Shown one piece after another: positions 9,198 through 17,927 of a stretch of 64,000 nucleotides of DNA (position 1 is the stretch's first letter; each line of letters opens with the position of its first letter). The DNA lies in NCBI RefSeq assembly GCF_004358205.1, contig NZ_SMYO01000009.1, positions 124,001 through 188,000 of the forward strand, in the 5' to 3' direction. Both the position numbers and the translations under genes were made by a program. The notes under the pieces were generated by a model that saw nothing but the letters and a program-made list of their open reading frames with translations, was not told the DNA's origin and searched no databases. Source of the stretch: Bacillus salipaludis. Lineage in GTDB: Bacteria > Bacillota > Bacilli > Bacillales_B > DSM-18226.

Positions 9198-10268
9198 TTA
9201 AACTAATCCAAGTTCTTCTCCCCAAACCACTACTTTCTCCAGATATCTTTTTAAAAGCGCACTCTTTTTTCCGTTTAGTGCTCTTTGCAAATGTTTTGCC
9301 AGTTTTTTTTCTAACGTTCTTTGCAAATACGCCTTTTTTAAAAGACTTAATGGATCTTCATTAAAAAGGATTCCATGCTTTTCCATTTCCTCAGCATATA
9401 ATCGCACGCAACGAGTTCGGATTTCGTCCTCCCTTTTTTGCCAATCCCAGCGAAAATCAATTAATAATTCAACAAGAATCACCAGATCATACCAGCATGG
9501 CGCGTATTTTACTGACTCCCAATCTATTAATTGAATATCCCAATCTCCATCGTCACTTGCGTTTTTACAACAAATATTATGAACGTGGAGATCACCGTGA
9601 ATAAGACACTGTCCGGCTTCGATAATTTCTGGGAAGAAAAGAGGACCTTTATTTAGTATTTTTTGAATGGCATCATATTTTGGTTCAACTAATTCTTTTA
9701 ATATTGGGTCGACCATTGCTTGATCGAGGTACTTTCTAGTTTTCTCCAAATATTCCATTGTCTCTTTTCTTTTATCTGCCGAATCAAATTGAGGCAGAGA
9801 TATATCAATAAGGTCTGAGTGCTGCAAAGAACGATTTCCAAAGGTTTGGGCATGAAATTTTGCGATAGTAGGAATAATTAGTTCCAGATGATGTGGAGCA
9901 AGTTTTATTTGCCCCCTTAGCGGCTTAACAAATTCAGTAACCATCCAAATTTCTTTACTACTTTCATTTTGTTCAAGCCAATACAATTTAGGCATATATT
10001 CATGGTAAACAGGATAAGCCTTTGTATACATATTGATTTCTACCATATGATTTTCATTTAGCGGCAATTTGAAGATTTTTAGAACAATTGGAATGTACTT
10101 AGAACCATCTGTCATTACCAACTTCCAAATACTTGTCTTTTCCCGTGAATTTTTTAGGTTTTCAATTTGATCATGTATTAAATAGACCGATTTACCAAAT
10201 GCTTTTGATAATTTTTTATCCCATTTGAATTGCTGCCAATGGAGCACAACTTCTTCTATATGATTCAA
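9198..10268 (-). CDS. APH-fold phosphotransferase (CotS-like)
   Basis: A 356-residue protein of the aminoglycoside phosphotransferase/choline kinase fold. The Brenner motif 'LIHGDLHVHN' (catalytic Asp and Asn) and 'IQLIDWESVKYAPCWYDL' (Mg-binding Asp) are intact. The N-terminal lobe has 'YIPIVLKIFKLP' with the ATP-binding Lys. Proteins with this fold in Bacillus include the spore coat protein CotS, encoded next to glycosyltransferases, and the same neighbourhood appears here. It probably phosphorylates a sugar or sugar-like acceptor rather than an antibiotic (inference). It ends the cluster's intact genes and lies 31 bp after the ATP-grasp gene. Confidence 0.8.
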   Translation of the reverse strand: MNHIEEVVLHWQQFKWDKKLSKAFGKSVYLIHDQIENLKNSREKTSIWKLVMTDGSKYIPIVLKIFKLPLNENHMVEINMYTKAYPVYHEYMPKLYWLEQNESSKEIWMVTEFVKPLRGQIKLAPHHLELIIPTIAKFHAQTFGNRSLQHSDLIDISLPQFDSADKRKETMEYLEKTRKYLDQAMVDPILKELVEPKYDAIQKILNKGPLFFPEIIEAGQCLIHGDLHVHNICCKNASDDGDWDIQLIDWESVKYAPCWYDLVILVELLIDFRWDWQKREDEIRTRCVRLYAEEMEKHGILFNEDPLSLLKKAYLQRTLEKKLAKHLQRALNGKKSALLKRYLEKVVVWGEELGLV

Positions 10269-10299
10269 TGGTACGTTACCCCTTTAACTATTAGATTTT

Positions 10300-11478
10300 T
10301 CAACGTCTTCCCCATAGGTTTCGAATGTGGGAAATAAAACTACGAATAAAAGGAAGCGGATCATATAAGGAAAATAGCGCCTCTACCTTCTTTCCGGACA
10401 GACTTTTCATCCACCCAAAGAATGTCATCTCACCATTTCTTTTGTTTTGACGGAAGGATAGAAAATCTCGGACGAAATAAACCCACTTAATTCCTTCTTT
10501 TTGTTCTAGAACAGGAGATGGATTTTGGTCGGTAAGCGATAAATAGTACAAATGCGCCAAATTAACACCTACAGAACTCGATAATGCTTGGGTTAGTCCA
10601 ATTCTTGGATTTATTTCAATAAATTTTAATTGGCCATCTCTTGGATCTCTTTTAAATTCAGCAATCGCTAAGCCTTTAAACTGTATTTTTTTGAGAAAAG
10701 GTATAGCTGTCTGAATGACTTCTTCGTTTCGTTTACTTAGAACAAGAGCGGAGGATCCATAGTGCGGAGGAAATTGGTGTAATTTTTGGTTCATCCATAA
10801 CCCAATTAAGTTCATCTGATCATCAAAAAACGTTTTAATAGAATAAATGCTATTGTCCTCTCCAGGAATTATCTCCTGAATCATTAACTCCCCAAAGGAA
10901 CGGTAAAAAAGATACTCCTCCCATAGTTTGGAGGCATGTTCCACTACAATCGCTTTTTTATACAATCGGTTGTCAATTTGTGAACGAAAATAGGAAGAAT
11001 GAACGGGCTTTAATATACAAGGGAATGTAATTTGGTCGATGATTTGCTTAAGTTGCTCTTCATCCTGGATAGTGAAGGTTTTAGGACAGGGGAGGTTTGA
11101 TTTGACGGCTAGTTCATACGTTAATCGTTTATCTAGAACTGCTTCAACTAGTGAATGTTCTGGCAACAGAAATTTATAGTATTGTGATAAGACGTATCTA
11201 TTCTTGGAAATAAAATAGACAAAATCATCGGAACCAGCATACAAGACCGCTTTTTTGCCCAGAGTTCGTGACAAATTCGCTAAAAATTTTAGCAGATCAT
11301 CTTCCTCCAAAACAGGACTTGGACATATACCACAGCTGGCATATCGAGTTTTACCAATTTTATATTTTCCCTCCGTATCATACGCATAAACCTGAATTCC
11401 TTGTTTTGCAAGACTTCGAACTATACCAATACCCGTTGCACTCAAATCTAATACAACAGCAGGAATGTCATTTCGCAT
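10300..11478 (-). CDS. ATP-grasp carboxylate-amine ligase-like protein
   Basis: About 392 residues. The N-terminal part resembles a pre-ATP-grasp domain ('AVVLDLSATGIGIVRSLAKQ'), followed by the ATP-grasp core with 'TFPCILKPVHSS' and the Mg/ATP residues in 'LKFIEINPRIGLTQALSSSV'. Such enzymes join a carboxylate to an amine or other nucleophile through an acylphosphate. An ATG at 11496 opens the frame, but AAAGGAG lies inside it, 10 nt before the ATG at 11478, so the latter is chosen. It overlaps or abuts the glycosyltransferase gene, indicating one transcript. Substrates unknown. Confidence 0.8.
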   Translation of the reverse strand: MRNDIPAVVLDLSATGIGIVRSLAKQGIQVYAYDTEGKYKIGKTRYASCGICPSPVLEEDDLLKFLANLSRTLGKKAVLYAGSDDFVYFISKNRYVLSQYYKFLLPEHSLVEAVLDKRLTYELAVKSNLPCPKTFTIQDEEQLKQIIDQITFPCILKPVHSSYFRSQIDNRLYKKAIVVEHASKLWEEYLFYRSFGELMIQEIIPGEDNSIYSIKTFFDDQMNLIGLWMNQKLHQFPPHYGSSALVLSKRNEEVIQTAIPFLKKIQFKGLAIAEFKRDPRDGQLKFIEINPRIGLTQALSSSVGVNLAHLYYLSLTDQNPSPVLEQKEGIKWVYFVRDFLSFRQNKRNGEMTFFGWMKSLSGKKVEALFSLYDPLPFIRSFISHIRNLWGRR

Positions 11479-11492
11479 GGATTCTTCTCCTT

Positions 11493-12791
11493 TCATAATA
11501 ATGATCGGTAGATTTTATCTATTTTTTTAACCATATTCGTGACCGTCAATTGTTTATCAGCAAAATTCTTGGCTTGCTTAGCAAGTACTACTCTTAACAA
11601 TTGATTCTGCACGAGCAATAACAATTTTTCGGCTAGCTGCTTAGGATTAGCAGGTTCAATAATAAGTCCGGTATAATTGTCTTGAATGATTTCCGGGATT
11701 CCCCCCACATTGGTTGCCAGAATGGCCTGCCTAGCAAACATTGCCTCAATAATCGAGATTGGTAGTGTATCACTAAGGGTTGGCTGAACAAATATGTCGG
11801 ATTGACTAAGCAATTTGGGTATATCGTTTCTGCTCCCTAAAAAGTAAACATTCTTTAATTTAAGCTTCTTAATTTGATTTTCAAGCTCTTCTCGCATCTC
11901 TCCATCACCAACAATCCGCACCTCTACATTATATAAATCGTCTTTAAGAAGAGATAACGCTTCGAATAGATACTTATGCCCTTTACGCGGGCGAAGGCGT
12001 GAAACACAGGTTATAATTATTTTTTTTTGTCCATTCTGAAATTTCTTAACCCCAAAATCGATTCCTGTGTAAACCGTGGTCATGCTGCTGTTATCGGCCC
12101 CTAATTTTTTTAAAATCGGTCGAAAGGCATCACTAAGAATTATCAGTTGATTTGCATTTTTAATAGCTTGTTCATCAATAGTGGTAAAATAACGTTCTTC
12201 GATTGACCCCTTTTCAATTAAATTAAACTTCAGTTTGGAATGAGTCATAAATCCATGCGGGGTAAATAGAATCGGTTTTTGAGAAGCCTCATTTAATGTT
12301 CCTAATACATTGCACGTGAACCGATCCTGAGCATGAATGATATCATATTTACTGAAATCCACATCCATTAGCATCATTTTATAAAGAGAAAGATTGCATA
12401 TATTGTGAAGGATTTTTTTGCTTACAGTGCCGTAGCGCTCTCGAAAAAATTTTTTGAATTGATCATGTATTTCGGAATATATCCCTTTTGTTCCTTCGCT
12501 TGGAAACTTCTCTGGTGAAAAAACATCTACCTGATACCCTAATTTTTCCAATCCATCTTTAAGATTGGCAATATAGTTTTGCAAACCTCCAATAACGTGA
12601 TATTCCCAAAAGGTGGTAATGAGGATTCGAAGCTTTTTGTTTTCCTTTTTTCCTTCGGGTGCCTTGTCTTTCTTTATGATTGGTTCATCGACAAAATTTG
12701 AAGCTACACCGTAATATTGATCCATGGCTTTGATTAGATATGGGAAATGAGCAGGCAATGGGGGCAAATCACTCACTTTAGCTTTGCTCAT
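11493..12791 (-). CDS. GT4-type glycosyltransferase
   Basis: Retaining GT-B glycosyltransferase of about 432 residues. The C-terminal donor domain shows 'ITCVSRLRPRKGHKYLFEAL', 'VRIVGDGEMREELE', 'FVQPTLSDTLPISIIEAMF' and the E-x7-E type nucleotide-sugar site 'IIEAMFARQAILATNVGG'. The acceptor domain starts after about 50 residues with 'LRILITTFWEYHVIGGLQNY'. Two ATGs compete (12797 and 12791); AGGAG lies 3 and 9 nt upstream respectively, so 12791 is preferred. It overlaps the deacetylase gene, so both are cotranslated. The pairing with a PIG-L deacetylase resembles pathways that glycosylate and then deacetylate GlcNAc (bacillithiol, GPI-like), but the target is unknown. Confidence 0.88.
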   Translation of the reverse strand: MSKAKVSDLPPLPAHFPYLIKAMDQYYGVASNFVDEPIIKKDKAPEGKKENKKLRILITTFWEYHVIGGLQNYIANLKDGLEKLGYQVDVFSPEKFPSEGTKGIYSEIHDQFKKFFRERYGTVSKKILHNICNLSLYKMMLMDVDFSKYDIIHAQDRFTCNVLGTLNEASQKPILFTPHGFMTHSKLKFNLIEKGSIEERYFTTIDEQAIKNANQLIILSDAFRPILKKLGADNSSMTTVYTGIDFGVKKFQNGQKKIIITCVSRLRPRKGHKYLFEALSLLKDDLYNVEVRIVGDGEMREELENQIKKLKLKNVYFLGSRNDIPKLLSQSDIFVQPTLSDTLPISIIEAMFARQAILATNVGGIPEIIQDNYTGLIIEPANPKQLAEKLLLLVQNQLLRVVLAKQAKNFADKQLTVTNMVKKIDKIYRSLL

Positions 12792-13444
12792 TTCCATACT
12801 CTCCTAATGATTTCAAATGCTTCTGCGTATTCTACACCGACGGTCATTCCCCGTACACGTGATAAATATTTTACACCGTCATATGAGCGCGGATGAGGGA
12901 ATGGTCTCATTTCTATGTCATAATGCTCTAGAGATTTAATTTTTTCTTCGATTGTGTCTGTTATATCGACAAAATAATTTGGTTTAAATTCTTTGTCATT
13001 GGTATGCTGACTCCATTCACTCGAGGATACGGTTTCAAAACATAAAATTTCCACTGGCCTTTTTCCAGGCAGCGGCCGTGCTGCCGTTAAAACCGCTTGA
13101 AACAAAATTTGATGGTCACGATTGGTGTCACCATAATGATGGGTAAAAATAATAGATGGATCATACTCATCCAATAAGGCTTCAATGGCTTTATTGATTT
13201 CATGAAGAGGTTTGGTTTCTAATAATAGATTAGGAAACTCCAAAAAAATTACCTCTTCCACCCCCATTTGTTTGTTGGCTTTTAACATAAGAGGTTTGAT
13301 GTGATGCTCCTCTTCCTTTCGTCCTTTGGCGGCAATGACGGAAATGACTCTGTACCCATTATTTACTAATTTTTTTATCGTCCCGCCGCTTCCAAGAATT
13401 TCATCATCAGGATGAGCCGCAATCACTAGTACATTCTTACTCAT
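12788..13444 (-). CDS. PIG-L family N-deacetylase
   Basis: Zn-dependent deacetylase of the PIG-L/LmbE family, about 218 residues. The metal and catalytic motif 'IAAHPDDEILGSGGT' is at the start, and the second metal ligand is in 'IIFTHHYGDTNRDHQILF'. Known members remove the acetyl group from GlcNAc-linked substrates (bacillithiol BshB, MshB, GPI PIG-L). ATGs at 13453 and 13444 are both possible; GGAG is 3 or 12 nt away, so the choice is not firm. It leads the cluster that continues through the glycosyltransferase, ATP-grasp and APH-fold genes. Confidence 0.88.
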   Translation of the reverse strand: MSKNVLVIAAHPDDEILGSGGTIKKLVNNGYRVISVIAAKGRKEEEHHIKPLMLKANKQMGVEEVIFLEFPNLLLETKPLHEINKAIEALLDEYDPSIIFTHHYGDTNRDHQILFQAVLTAARPLPGKRPVEILCFETVSSSEWSQHTNDKEFKPNYFVDITDTIEEKIKSLEHYDIEMRPFPHPRSYDGVKYLSRVRGMTVGVEYAEAFEIIRRVWK

Positions 13445-13695
13445 AATAAACATCAACTCCAGAAAAAATTCTTTCTAGAAGTATATGGAAATAATTACCT
13501 TAATGACATGGACAAACATTGAAAAATGACAAAATAGGATTGGAGTTTGAATAATTATATATTTAAATAACTCTTTTTCTAAAGTACATTAGAGGAGAAA
13601 TGTGGAAATTGCTTCATCGGAGAAGGCAACAGCGAATAAAAGTCTGTTTAACTGAAAAAAATGTAATAACTAGGCTTTAAGGAGATGTAATCAAA

Positions 13696-14259
13696 ATGGC
13701 ATTTAAGGAAGGACTCGCTCAATCAGAAAAAGCTTATAACCAGTTCACTGAGGTAAGTTCTTTATTTGCTAAAACAGTGAGAGAAGATTTTCTCTCAACA
13801 TGGCAATGGTGGTTTGGACTGGCCTTATTTATTGTTCCATGGATTGTTTGGATTATATTTAGAAAAAAAGAAAGTACAGGACGCCTGCTTTTAGGAGGAT
13901 TATTGACCATCATATTGTCACTTACAATAGATCTTGCAGCCTTATCTCTAGGGTTGTGGTCTTACCCAATGGTAATCATTCCTCTAGCCCCCTTTCTATT
14001 TTTACCTTATCACTTCTCTTTAGCACCAGTTGCAGTCATGCTCGCCCTACAAATAAAGCCAAAAATGAATACCTTGTTAAAAGGAGTCATATTCTCTGCA
14101 ATTGCAGCTTTTGGAGGAATGAATTTCTTTAAGGCAATCGGTTTTTATAACGCTAAAAATTGGTCCACCTTATATGATTTTATTATTTTCTTCACTCTTT
14201 ACTATGTCGCTTATGCGGTTACAACGGTTGAAAGCTATTCTAAATTAGATGAGGCATAA
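13696..14259 (+). CDS. CBO0543-family membrane protein
   Basis: A 187-residue integral membrane protein with five to six hydrophobic segments after a soluble start of about 35 residues. The 'LGLWSYP..IIPLAPFLFLPYHFSL..V' pattern is that of the CBO0543 family of Firmicutes, whose function is unknown. The ribosome site AAGGAGATG precedes the ATG. It stands alone, divergent from the glycoconjugate operon, and another protein of this type may be encoded at 34837. Confidence 0.65.
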   Translation: MAFKEGLAQSEKAYNQFTEVSSLFAKTVREDFLSTWQWWFGLALFIVPWIVWIIFRKKESTGRLLLGGLLTIILSLTIDLAALSLGLWSYPMVIIPLAPFLFLPYHFSLAPVAVMLALQIKPKMNTLLKGVIFSAIAAFGGMNFFKAIGFYNAKNWSTLYDFIIFFTLYYVAYAVTTVESYSKLDEA

Positions 14260-14384
14260 ACCTCTAACATCATAAAGACGATATGAATGAAGGGGTTTTA
14301 AGTTTAAAAAGCATGATGAGAATTACCTATTCTAGCTTATAGCTTAATACTACATGGTTGGATGCAAATAATTTACTTCAACTT

Positions 14385-14465
14385 ACCAGTTAGCTGAATA
14401 AGAAAAAGCCACAAAAATGGCCGCTCGATCTTCAACTCTTAAATCTGTTAGTTGAATAAAAACCC
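14385..14465 (+). repeat. Dispersed intergenic repeat, copy C
   Basis: Contains 'CCAGTTAGCTGAATAAG', 'AAAAAGCCAC', 'GGCCGCTCGATCTTC', 'AACTCTTAAATCTGTTAG' and 'TTGAATAA'. Same order and orientation as copies at 7905 and 29625. Confidence 0.5.
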
Positions 14466-14476
14466 TTGTTTCTTAA

Positions 14477-15070
14477 TCAATGTTTCGTTAAGAAGTTTAG
14501 CATTTCATTGAAAGCGTTTTGAGATGATTTTTCATTAAATTTGGTAGAGTATGGGTCACTAAATCCGTGTTGTCCAAAACATTTATATATCTCTAAATTC
14601 TTATTATCTAAATTTGAAATTAACTCATCCACACTAAAGGATTGTTCTTCTTGAGGAAAGAATAAAAGTGTAGGACATAGTGGTACTATTTGCGTGAAAT
14701 TCCTAATTCTCGAACCATAGTATCCCACAACCCCATCAAGGCACTCTTCTTCACTACACAACCAAGCAACAGTTGCACCAACACTAAATCCAATAATATA
14801 TATTTTGTGGTATTTATTTTTAACACCTAATAATAAATTCTTTATTTTATGTACAGCATCAGAGAACCCTACATTCTCCATAAAATTGAGATAGGCAGTC
14901 TCCTCTTCAGAATAATCAAATGGTTGTTCTCGTTCTAATAAATTCGGACAGATAACATCAAAATCCTGTTCTGATAATAAATCACAAAAATCCTTTATAT
15001 GTTGATTAATGCCATAGATTTCGTGTATCACAACAATTAAATTACCTGATTTTTTCAGTATTTGAAGCAT
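14477..15070 (-). CDS. Dienelactone hydrolase family alpha/beta hydrolase
   Basis: About 197 residues with the dienelactone hydrolase fold. 'LIVVIHEIYGINQHIKDFCD' is the typical first-strand region, the nucleophile elbow reads 'IIGFSVGATVAWL' with Ser instead of the Cys found in classic dienelactone hydrolases, and the late His is in 'FGQHGFSDP'. The frame opens upstream at 15103, but AAGGGGGA sits 5 nt before the ATG at 15070, which fixes the start. Physiological substrate unknown. The Ser nucleophile suggests general esterase activity (inference). Confidence 0.82.
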   Translation of the reverse strand: MLQILKKSGNLIVVIHEIYGINQHIKDFCDLLSEQDFDVICPNLLEREQPFDYSEEETAYLNFMENVGFSDAVHKIKNLLLGVKNKYHKIYIIGFSVGATVAWLCSEEECLDGVVGYYGSRIRNFTQIVPLCPTLLFFPQEEQSFSVDELISNLDNKNLEIYKCFGQHGFSDPYSTKFNEKSSQNAFNEMLNFLTKH

Positions 15071-15196
15071 TTTTGTCCCCCTTGGAGTGAATCTACACCT
15101 CATAAACTTAATCCCTTAAATGTGTTACCCAAAGTACATAGAACATTGTCTAAATAAACTTTTAATATATTAAACACAATAAAAGGAGAAGGTGAA

Positions 15197-15557
15197 TTAT
15201 AATTCTATTTTAATACCTTTTACGATTTTATCCGTAATTTTTTCTGCAACCTTATCAATAATTACCGTTTTATACTTTTCTAAAAATTGGTGAACGGCTT
15301 CATCTTGAATGGGTATTTCAACCAAGTCATTTATATCCTTGGCGGCCTGAAGAAATAGCATGATTTCTGGTTTAGCATTCGGACCGACGAGATGCGCGTT
15401 GTGGACTTGGAAGTGAAAATTTATCCTTTTCTACATATTCCTCCAATTGTTCAACGGTGGTAATTCCTGCACGGTACAAACTCCGAATTAACGATTCAGA
15501 AAGTCTCTTTTCTTCAAATGGGATCATTTGATTCAATATATGTATATCACGTATCAT
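15197..15557 (-). pseudogene. Frameshifted protein with RNA polymerase alpha-CTD-like start
   Basis: From the ATG at 15557 (AGAGGTG ribosome site) the frame reads 'SLIRSLYRAGITTVEQLEEY', which resembles the helix-hairpin-helix-like C-terminal domain of RNA polymerase alpha. That frame stops at 15372. In the next frame the coding character continues with 'FHFQVHNAHLVGPNAKPEI' and 'MLFLQAAKDINDLVEIPIQ' to a TAA at 15197. One indel near 15405-15425, beside AAATTTTC, would restore one protein of about 120 residues. It may be a true pseudogene or a sequence error. No function can be assigned. Confidence 0.6.
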
Positions 15558-15799
15558 TTTACACCTCTGTGTTTACCTACATTGGTTTTAGCCTTTAAAA
15601 AACCTCTAAAAAAAATCCTACAATTCCCAAATCACTATAAAACTTTCAATGTCTTTATTAAATCTATTGGATTATTTCCTCTTATTTAATAATAATTCTG
15701 GATACTTCCTACAAATTCTTAACACCTTAAAAATTTTATGTTGGTAAATATTTCTACATTAATGCGTCGATTTCCTTCTTCCAAATTACCTATCCCGTA

Positions 15800-15875
15800 G
15801 TGAAACAAAAAAAGGATCACATCAGCAATCCATCCTAAACTCAAACAGCCCGTTAGCTGAAAATTAAAAATCCAA
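15800..15875 (+). repeat. Dispersed intergenic repeat, copy D
   Basis: Degenerate copy with 'GAAACAAAAAAAGGATC', 'CAGCAATCCATCC', 'TAAACTCAAACAGCCC' and 'GTTAGCTGAAAATTAA'. The rest of 15558-15989 holds no recognisable gene. Confidence 0.45.
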
Positions 15876-15989
15876 GTTAACCATATAATACAAACGCACA
15901 CTTTAGCTAAAAAGGAATTTTTTACTTTTTATGTTTAATCCTTTACTTGATTTATACGTTGCAGGAACTGTATTCTTTTTACCCGAAAG

Positions 15990-16886
15990 CTAATTGCCGA
16001 GCAGTTCGATGCCATGCCAGCCGCTTACATCGCATTGGCCATATTCATTATCACCCGCAGCAACCACCGAGCCGTCCGATTTAAGGCCGATGGTATGAGC
16101 GCAACCCGCCGCTACTGCTACAATATCGCGCCAGTCACTTACCTTGCATTGACCATACTTATTCCAGCCCACAGCCGACAAAGTACCGTCAGATTTAAGA
16201 CCGATGGTATGATTACTTCCCGCCGTGATCGCCACAATATCGCGCCAGTCGCTTACATCACATTGACCAACTTTATTATGACCCACAGCAACCGCCGTTC
16301 CATCCGATTTTAGCCCAACAGTATGAAGATAGCCTGCAGCAACTGCTACAATGCCGCGCCAGTCGCTTACATTGCATTGGCGATACCGATTATTACCCAC
16401 AGCCGTCACTCTGCCATCTAATTTAAGACCAATGGTATGCCAGTCACCAGCCGCAACCGCCACTATGTCGCTCCAGCCGCTTACATTGCATTCACCATCA
16501 TTATTTCGGCCCACAGCTGTAACCGTTCCGTCCGATTTAAGACCAATGGTCCGACGCCAACCCGCTGCAACCGCTACAATATCGCGCCAGTCTTTTACAT
16601 CGCATTGGTTATGCTTATTCCAACCTACAGCCGCCACCGAACCATCCGATTTAAGACCGATTGTATGAGCGTTACCCGTGTTCGTCGCCATATGAACATT
16701 ACCAGCAGCGACTGCCACAATATCGAGCCAACCGCTTACATTACATTGGCCATATTTATTATCGCCCACAGCCGTAACCGTTCCGTCCGATTTAAGACCA
16801 ACGGTATGACGACGACCCGCCGCTATGGTATCTTTAGGCCACCGTTTAACCTTTAATGCGGCTTCTTTCGGAGAAATGTAGTCCAT
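15990..16886 (-). CDS. RCC1-repeat protein (seven-unit beta-propeller-like)
   Basis: A 298-residue protein made almost wholly of seven repeats of about 41 residues with the consensus 'AAG..HTIGLKSDGTV.AVG' and 'N..GQC.VS.W.DIVAV'. This is the RCC1/ATS1 pattern, and seven units would close one seven-bladed propeller. A leader of about 20 residues ('MDYISPKEAALKVKRWPKD') has no signal peptide, so it is probably cytoplasmic. The start is fixed by CAGGAGGTAAAGC. The third unit carries an 8-residue insertion, 'HMATNTGN', which looks like an imperfect internal duplication of the 'GNAH' segment. Function in bacteria is unknown; binding of a protein or nucleic acid is the usual guess for propellers. 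Confidence 0.85.
   Translation of the reverse strand: MDYISPKEAALKVKRWPKDTIAAGRRHTVGLKSDGTVTAVGDNKYGQCNVSGWLDIVAVAAGNVHMATNTGNAHTIGLKSDGSVAAVGWNKHNQCDVKDWRDIVAVAAGWRRTIGLKSDGTVTAVGRNNDGECNVSGWSDIVAVAAGDWHTIGLKLDGRVTAVGNNRYRQCNVSDWRGIVAVAAGYLHTVGLKSDGTAVAVGHNKVGQCDVSDWRDIVAITAGSNHTIGLKSDGTLSAVGWNKYGQCKVSDWRDIVAVAAGCAHTIGLKSDGSVVAAGDNEYGQCDVSGWHGIELLGN
16020..16845. repeat. Tandem 123-bp coding repeats of the RCC1 gene
   Basis: The propeller units are still recognisable at DNA level as about seven tandem copies with period near 123 bp (for example the recurring 'CCGTCCGATTTAAGACC' and 'ATATCGCGCCAGTC' blocks on the plus strand). The preserved nucleotide identity suggests recent expansion or gene conversion. 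It is not a CRISPR array: there are no unique spacers. Confidence 0.8.
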
Positions 16887-17165
16887 GCTTTACCTCCTGT
16901 GAAAACAAGACTTATTTTATTATTGTATCACTTTTGCTTGTTATACAAGCCTCCCTTTAACTACAACAAGAAAAGGGATTGCCGAAGCTTTCCCTTCTTT
17001 AACTATTGCATCCGTTCGTATTATAAAGTCAGCCAGATATTTCTGATTGACTGTTAGTCACCTATTTGTTGAAACATGCTTGGGAAAGCCATTCTAATTG
17101 AGGAATTCTTTTAAACTTCCTTTTAGCACATTTCTAAGACTCATAAAGTTAAGAAAGATTTGATT

Positions 17166-17864
17166 CTAATCTAAATCAATGTGGTTAATATTTCGAATTG
17201 CTAACACAACAATACCAAGAGCAATTAATGCCAAGGCAAGCGGAATATATATAATACTGGCTAATGAGAAATTCGGACCAATTGATTGGCATGTCACACT
17301 AACGATTAAAAGTGAAGAAATTATCGTTGCTGGAGTCGAATATTTTCTCATTCCAAAATATAGCGGTATGAGTGCTGCTACTGAGCTCGCAAATCCAAAC
17401 ATGATTACTTTTATTACCTCCGCTAAAAAATCGCTTAACGTTAAATTCATTGCAGAAGTCATATGAAAGATTTGATTCATTCCTATGAAACCACTAAGCA
17501 CCAAGGTATGCGAAATTGTCATTGCAATGAATGTCATCCAAACGATAAGAATCAATTTTGCACTTAGAATTTTTTTACGATTGATTGGATAGGAAAACAT
17601 GATGAGGATCGTTCGATTTTTAAACTCTTGAATAATCATTTTTGAAATAAGTACAGCTGCAAATACTATAAAAACCCCTCTAACACATGCTCCACTTATC
17701 GTAAAAATGCCTGTCACATCTTTTAACATTTCGGTCCCTTCACTTTTTTCAACCACAGAAATTATACATAGTAAACCTAGAATGGAAATATTCGCAAGAA
17801 TAGCACCTTTTACAAACCATCCTAATTTAGTCTTATTTAATTCAAGTCTTATTAAATGAAACAA
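17166..17864 (-). CDS. ABC-2 type transporter permease
   Basis: A 232-residue membrane protein with six hydrophobic segments and the ABC-2 layout: a charged start 'MFHLIRLELNKTKLGWFVKG', then 'RTILIMFSYPINRKKILSAK', a motif common in BcrB/lantibiotic-immunity permeases. The start is a TTG at 17864, 9 nt after AAGGAG. It follows the ATPase gene and completes a four-gene module with the two-component system upstream. It probably exports or removes a peptide antibiotic or similar molecule (inference from family). Confidence 0.82.
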   Translation of the reverse strand: MFHLIRLELNKTKLGWFVKGAILANISILGLLCIISVVEKSEGTEMLKDVTGIFTISGACVRGVFIVFAAVLISKMIIQEFKNRTILIMFSYPINRKKILSAKLILIVWMTFIAMTISHTLVLSGFIGMNQIFHMTSAMNLTLSDFLAEVIKVIMFGFASSVAALIPLYFGMRKYSTPATIISSLLIVSVTCQSIGPNFSLASIIYIPLALALIALGIVVLAIRNINHIDLD

Positions 17865-17927
17865 AATGATCGGCTCCTTGACTTTTAATATCTTACTTAA
17901 TTCATGCCTATTCTTTTCGTTGAAAAG

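Noticed and set aside
9198..10268. Aminoglycoside resistance gene
   Set aside because: The fold is shared, but length, sequence and the glycosyltransferase neighbours fit a CotS-like or sugar kinase better.
12788..12797. Bacillithiol synthesis operon (bshA-bshB)
   Set aside because: A PIG-L deacetylase beside a GT4 enzyme suggests it, but the additional ATP-grasp and kinase genes and the long N-terminal extension of the glycosyltransferase do not match BshA, which is normally elsewhere with mgsA/cca.
16020..16845. Regular 123-bp repeats as a CRISPR array
   Set aside because: The whole unit is repeated and codes for protein; there are no short repeats with unique spacers and no cas genes.
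16014..16856. Three long open frames on the plus strand opposite the RCC1 gene
   Set aside because: They arise from the repeated codon pattern of the RCC1 units read backwards; no ribosome sites, and the proteins are Arg/Thr/Ser-rich without family likeness.
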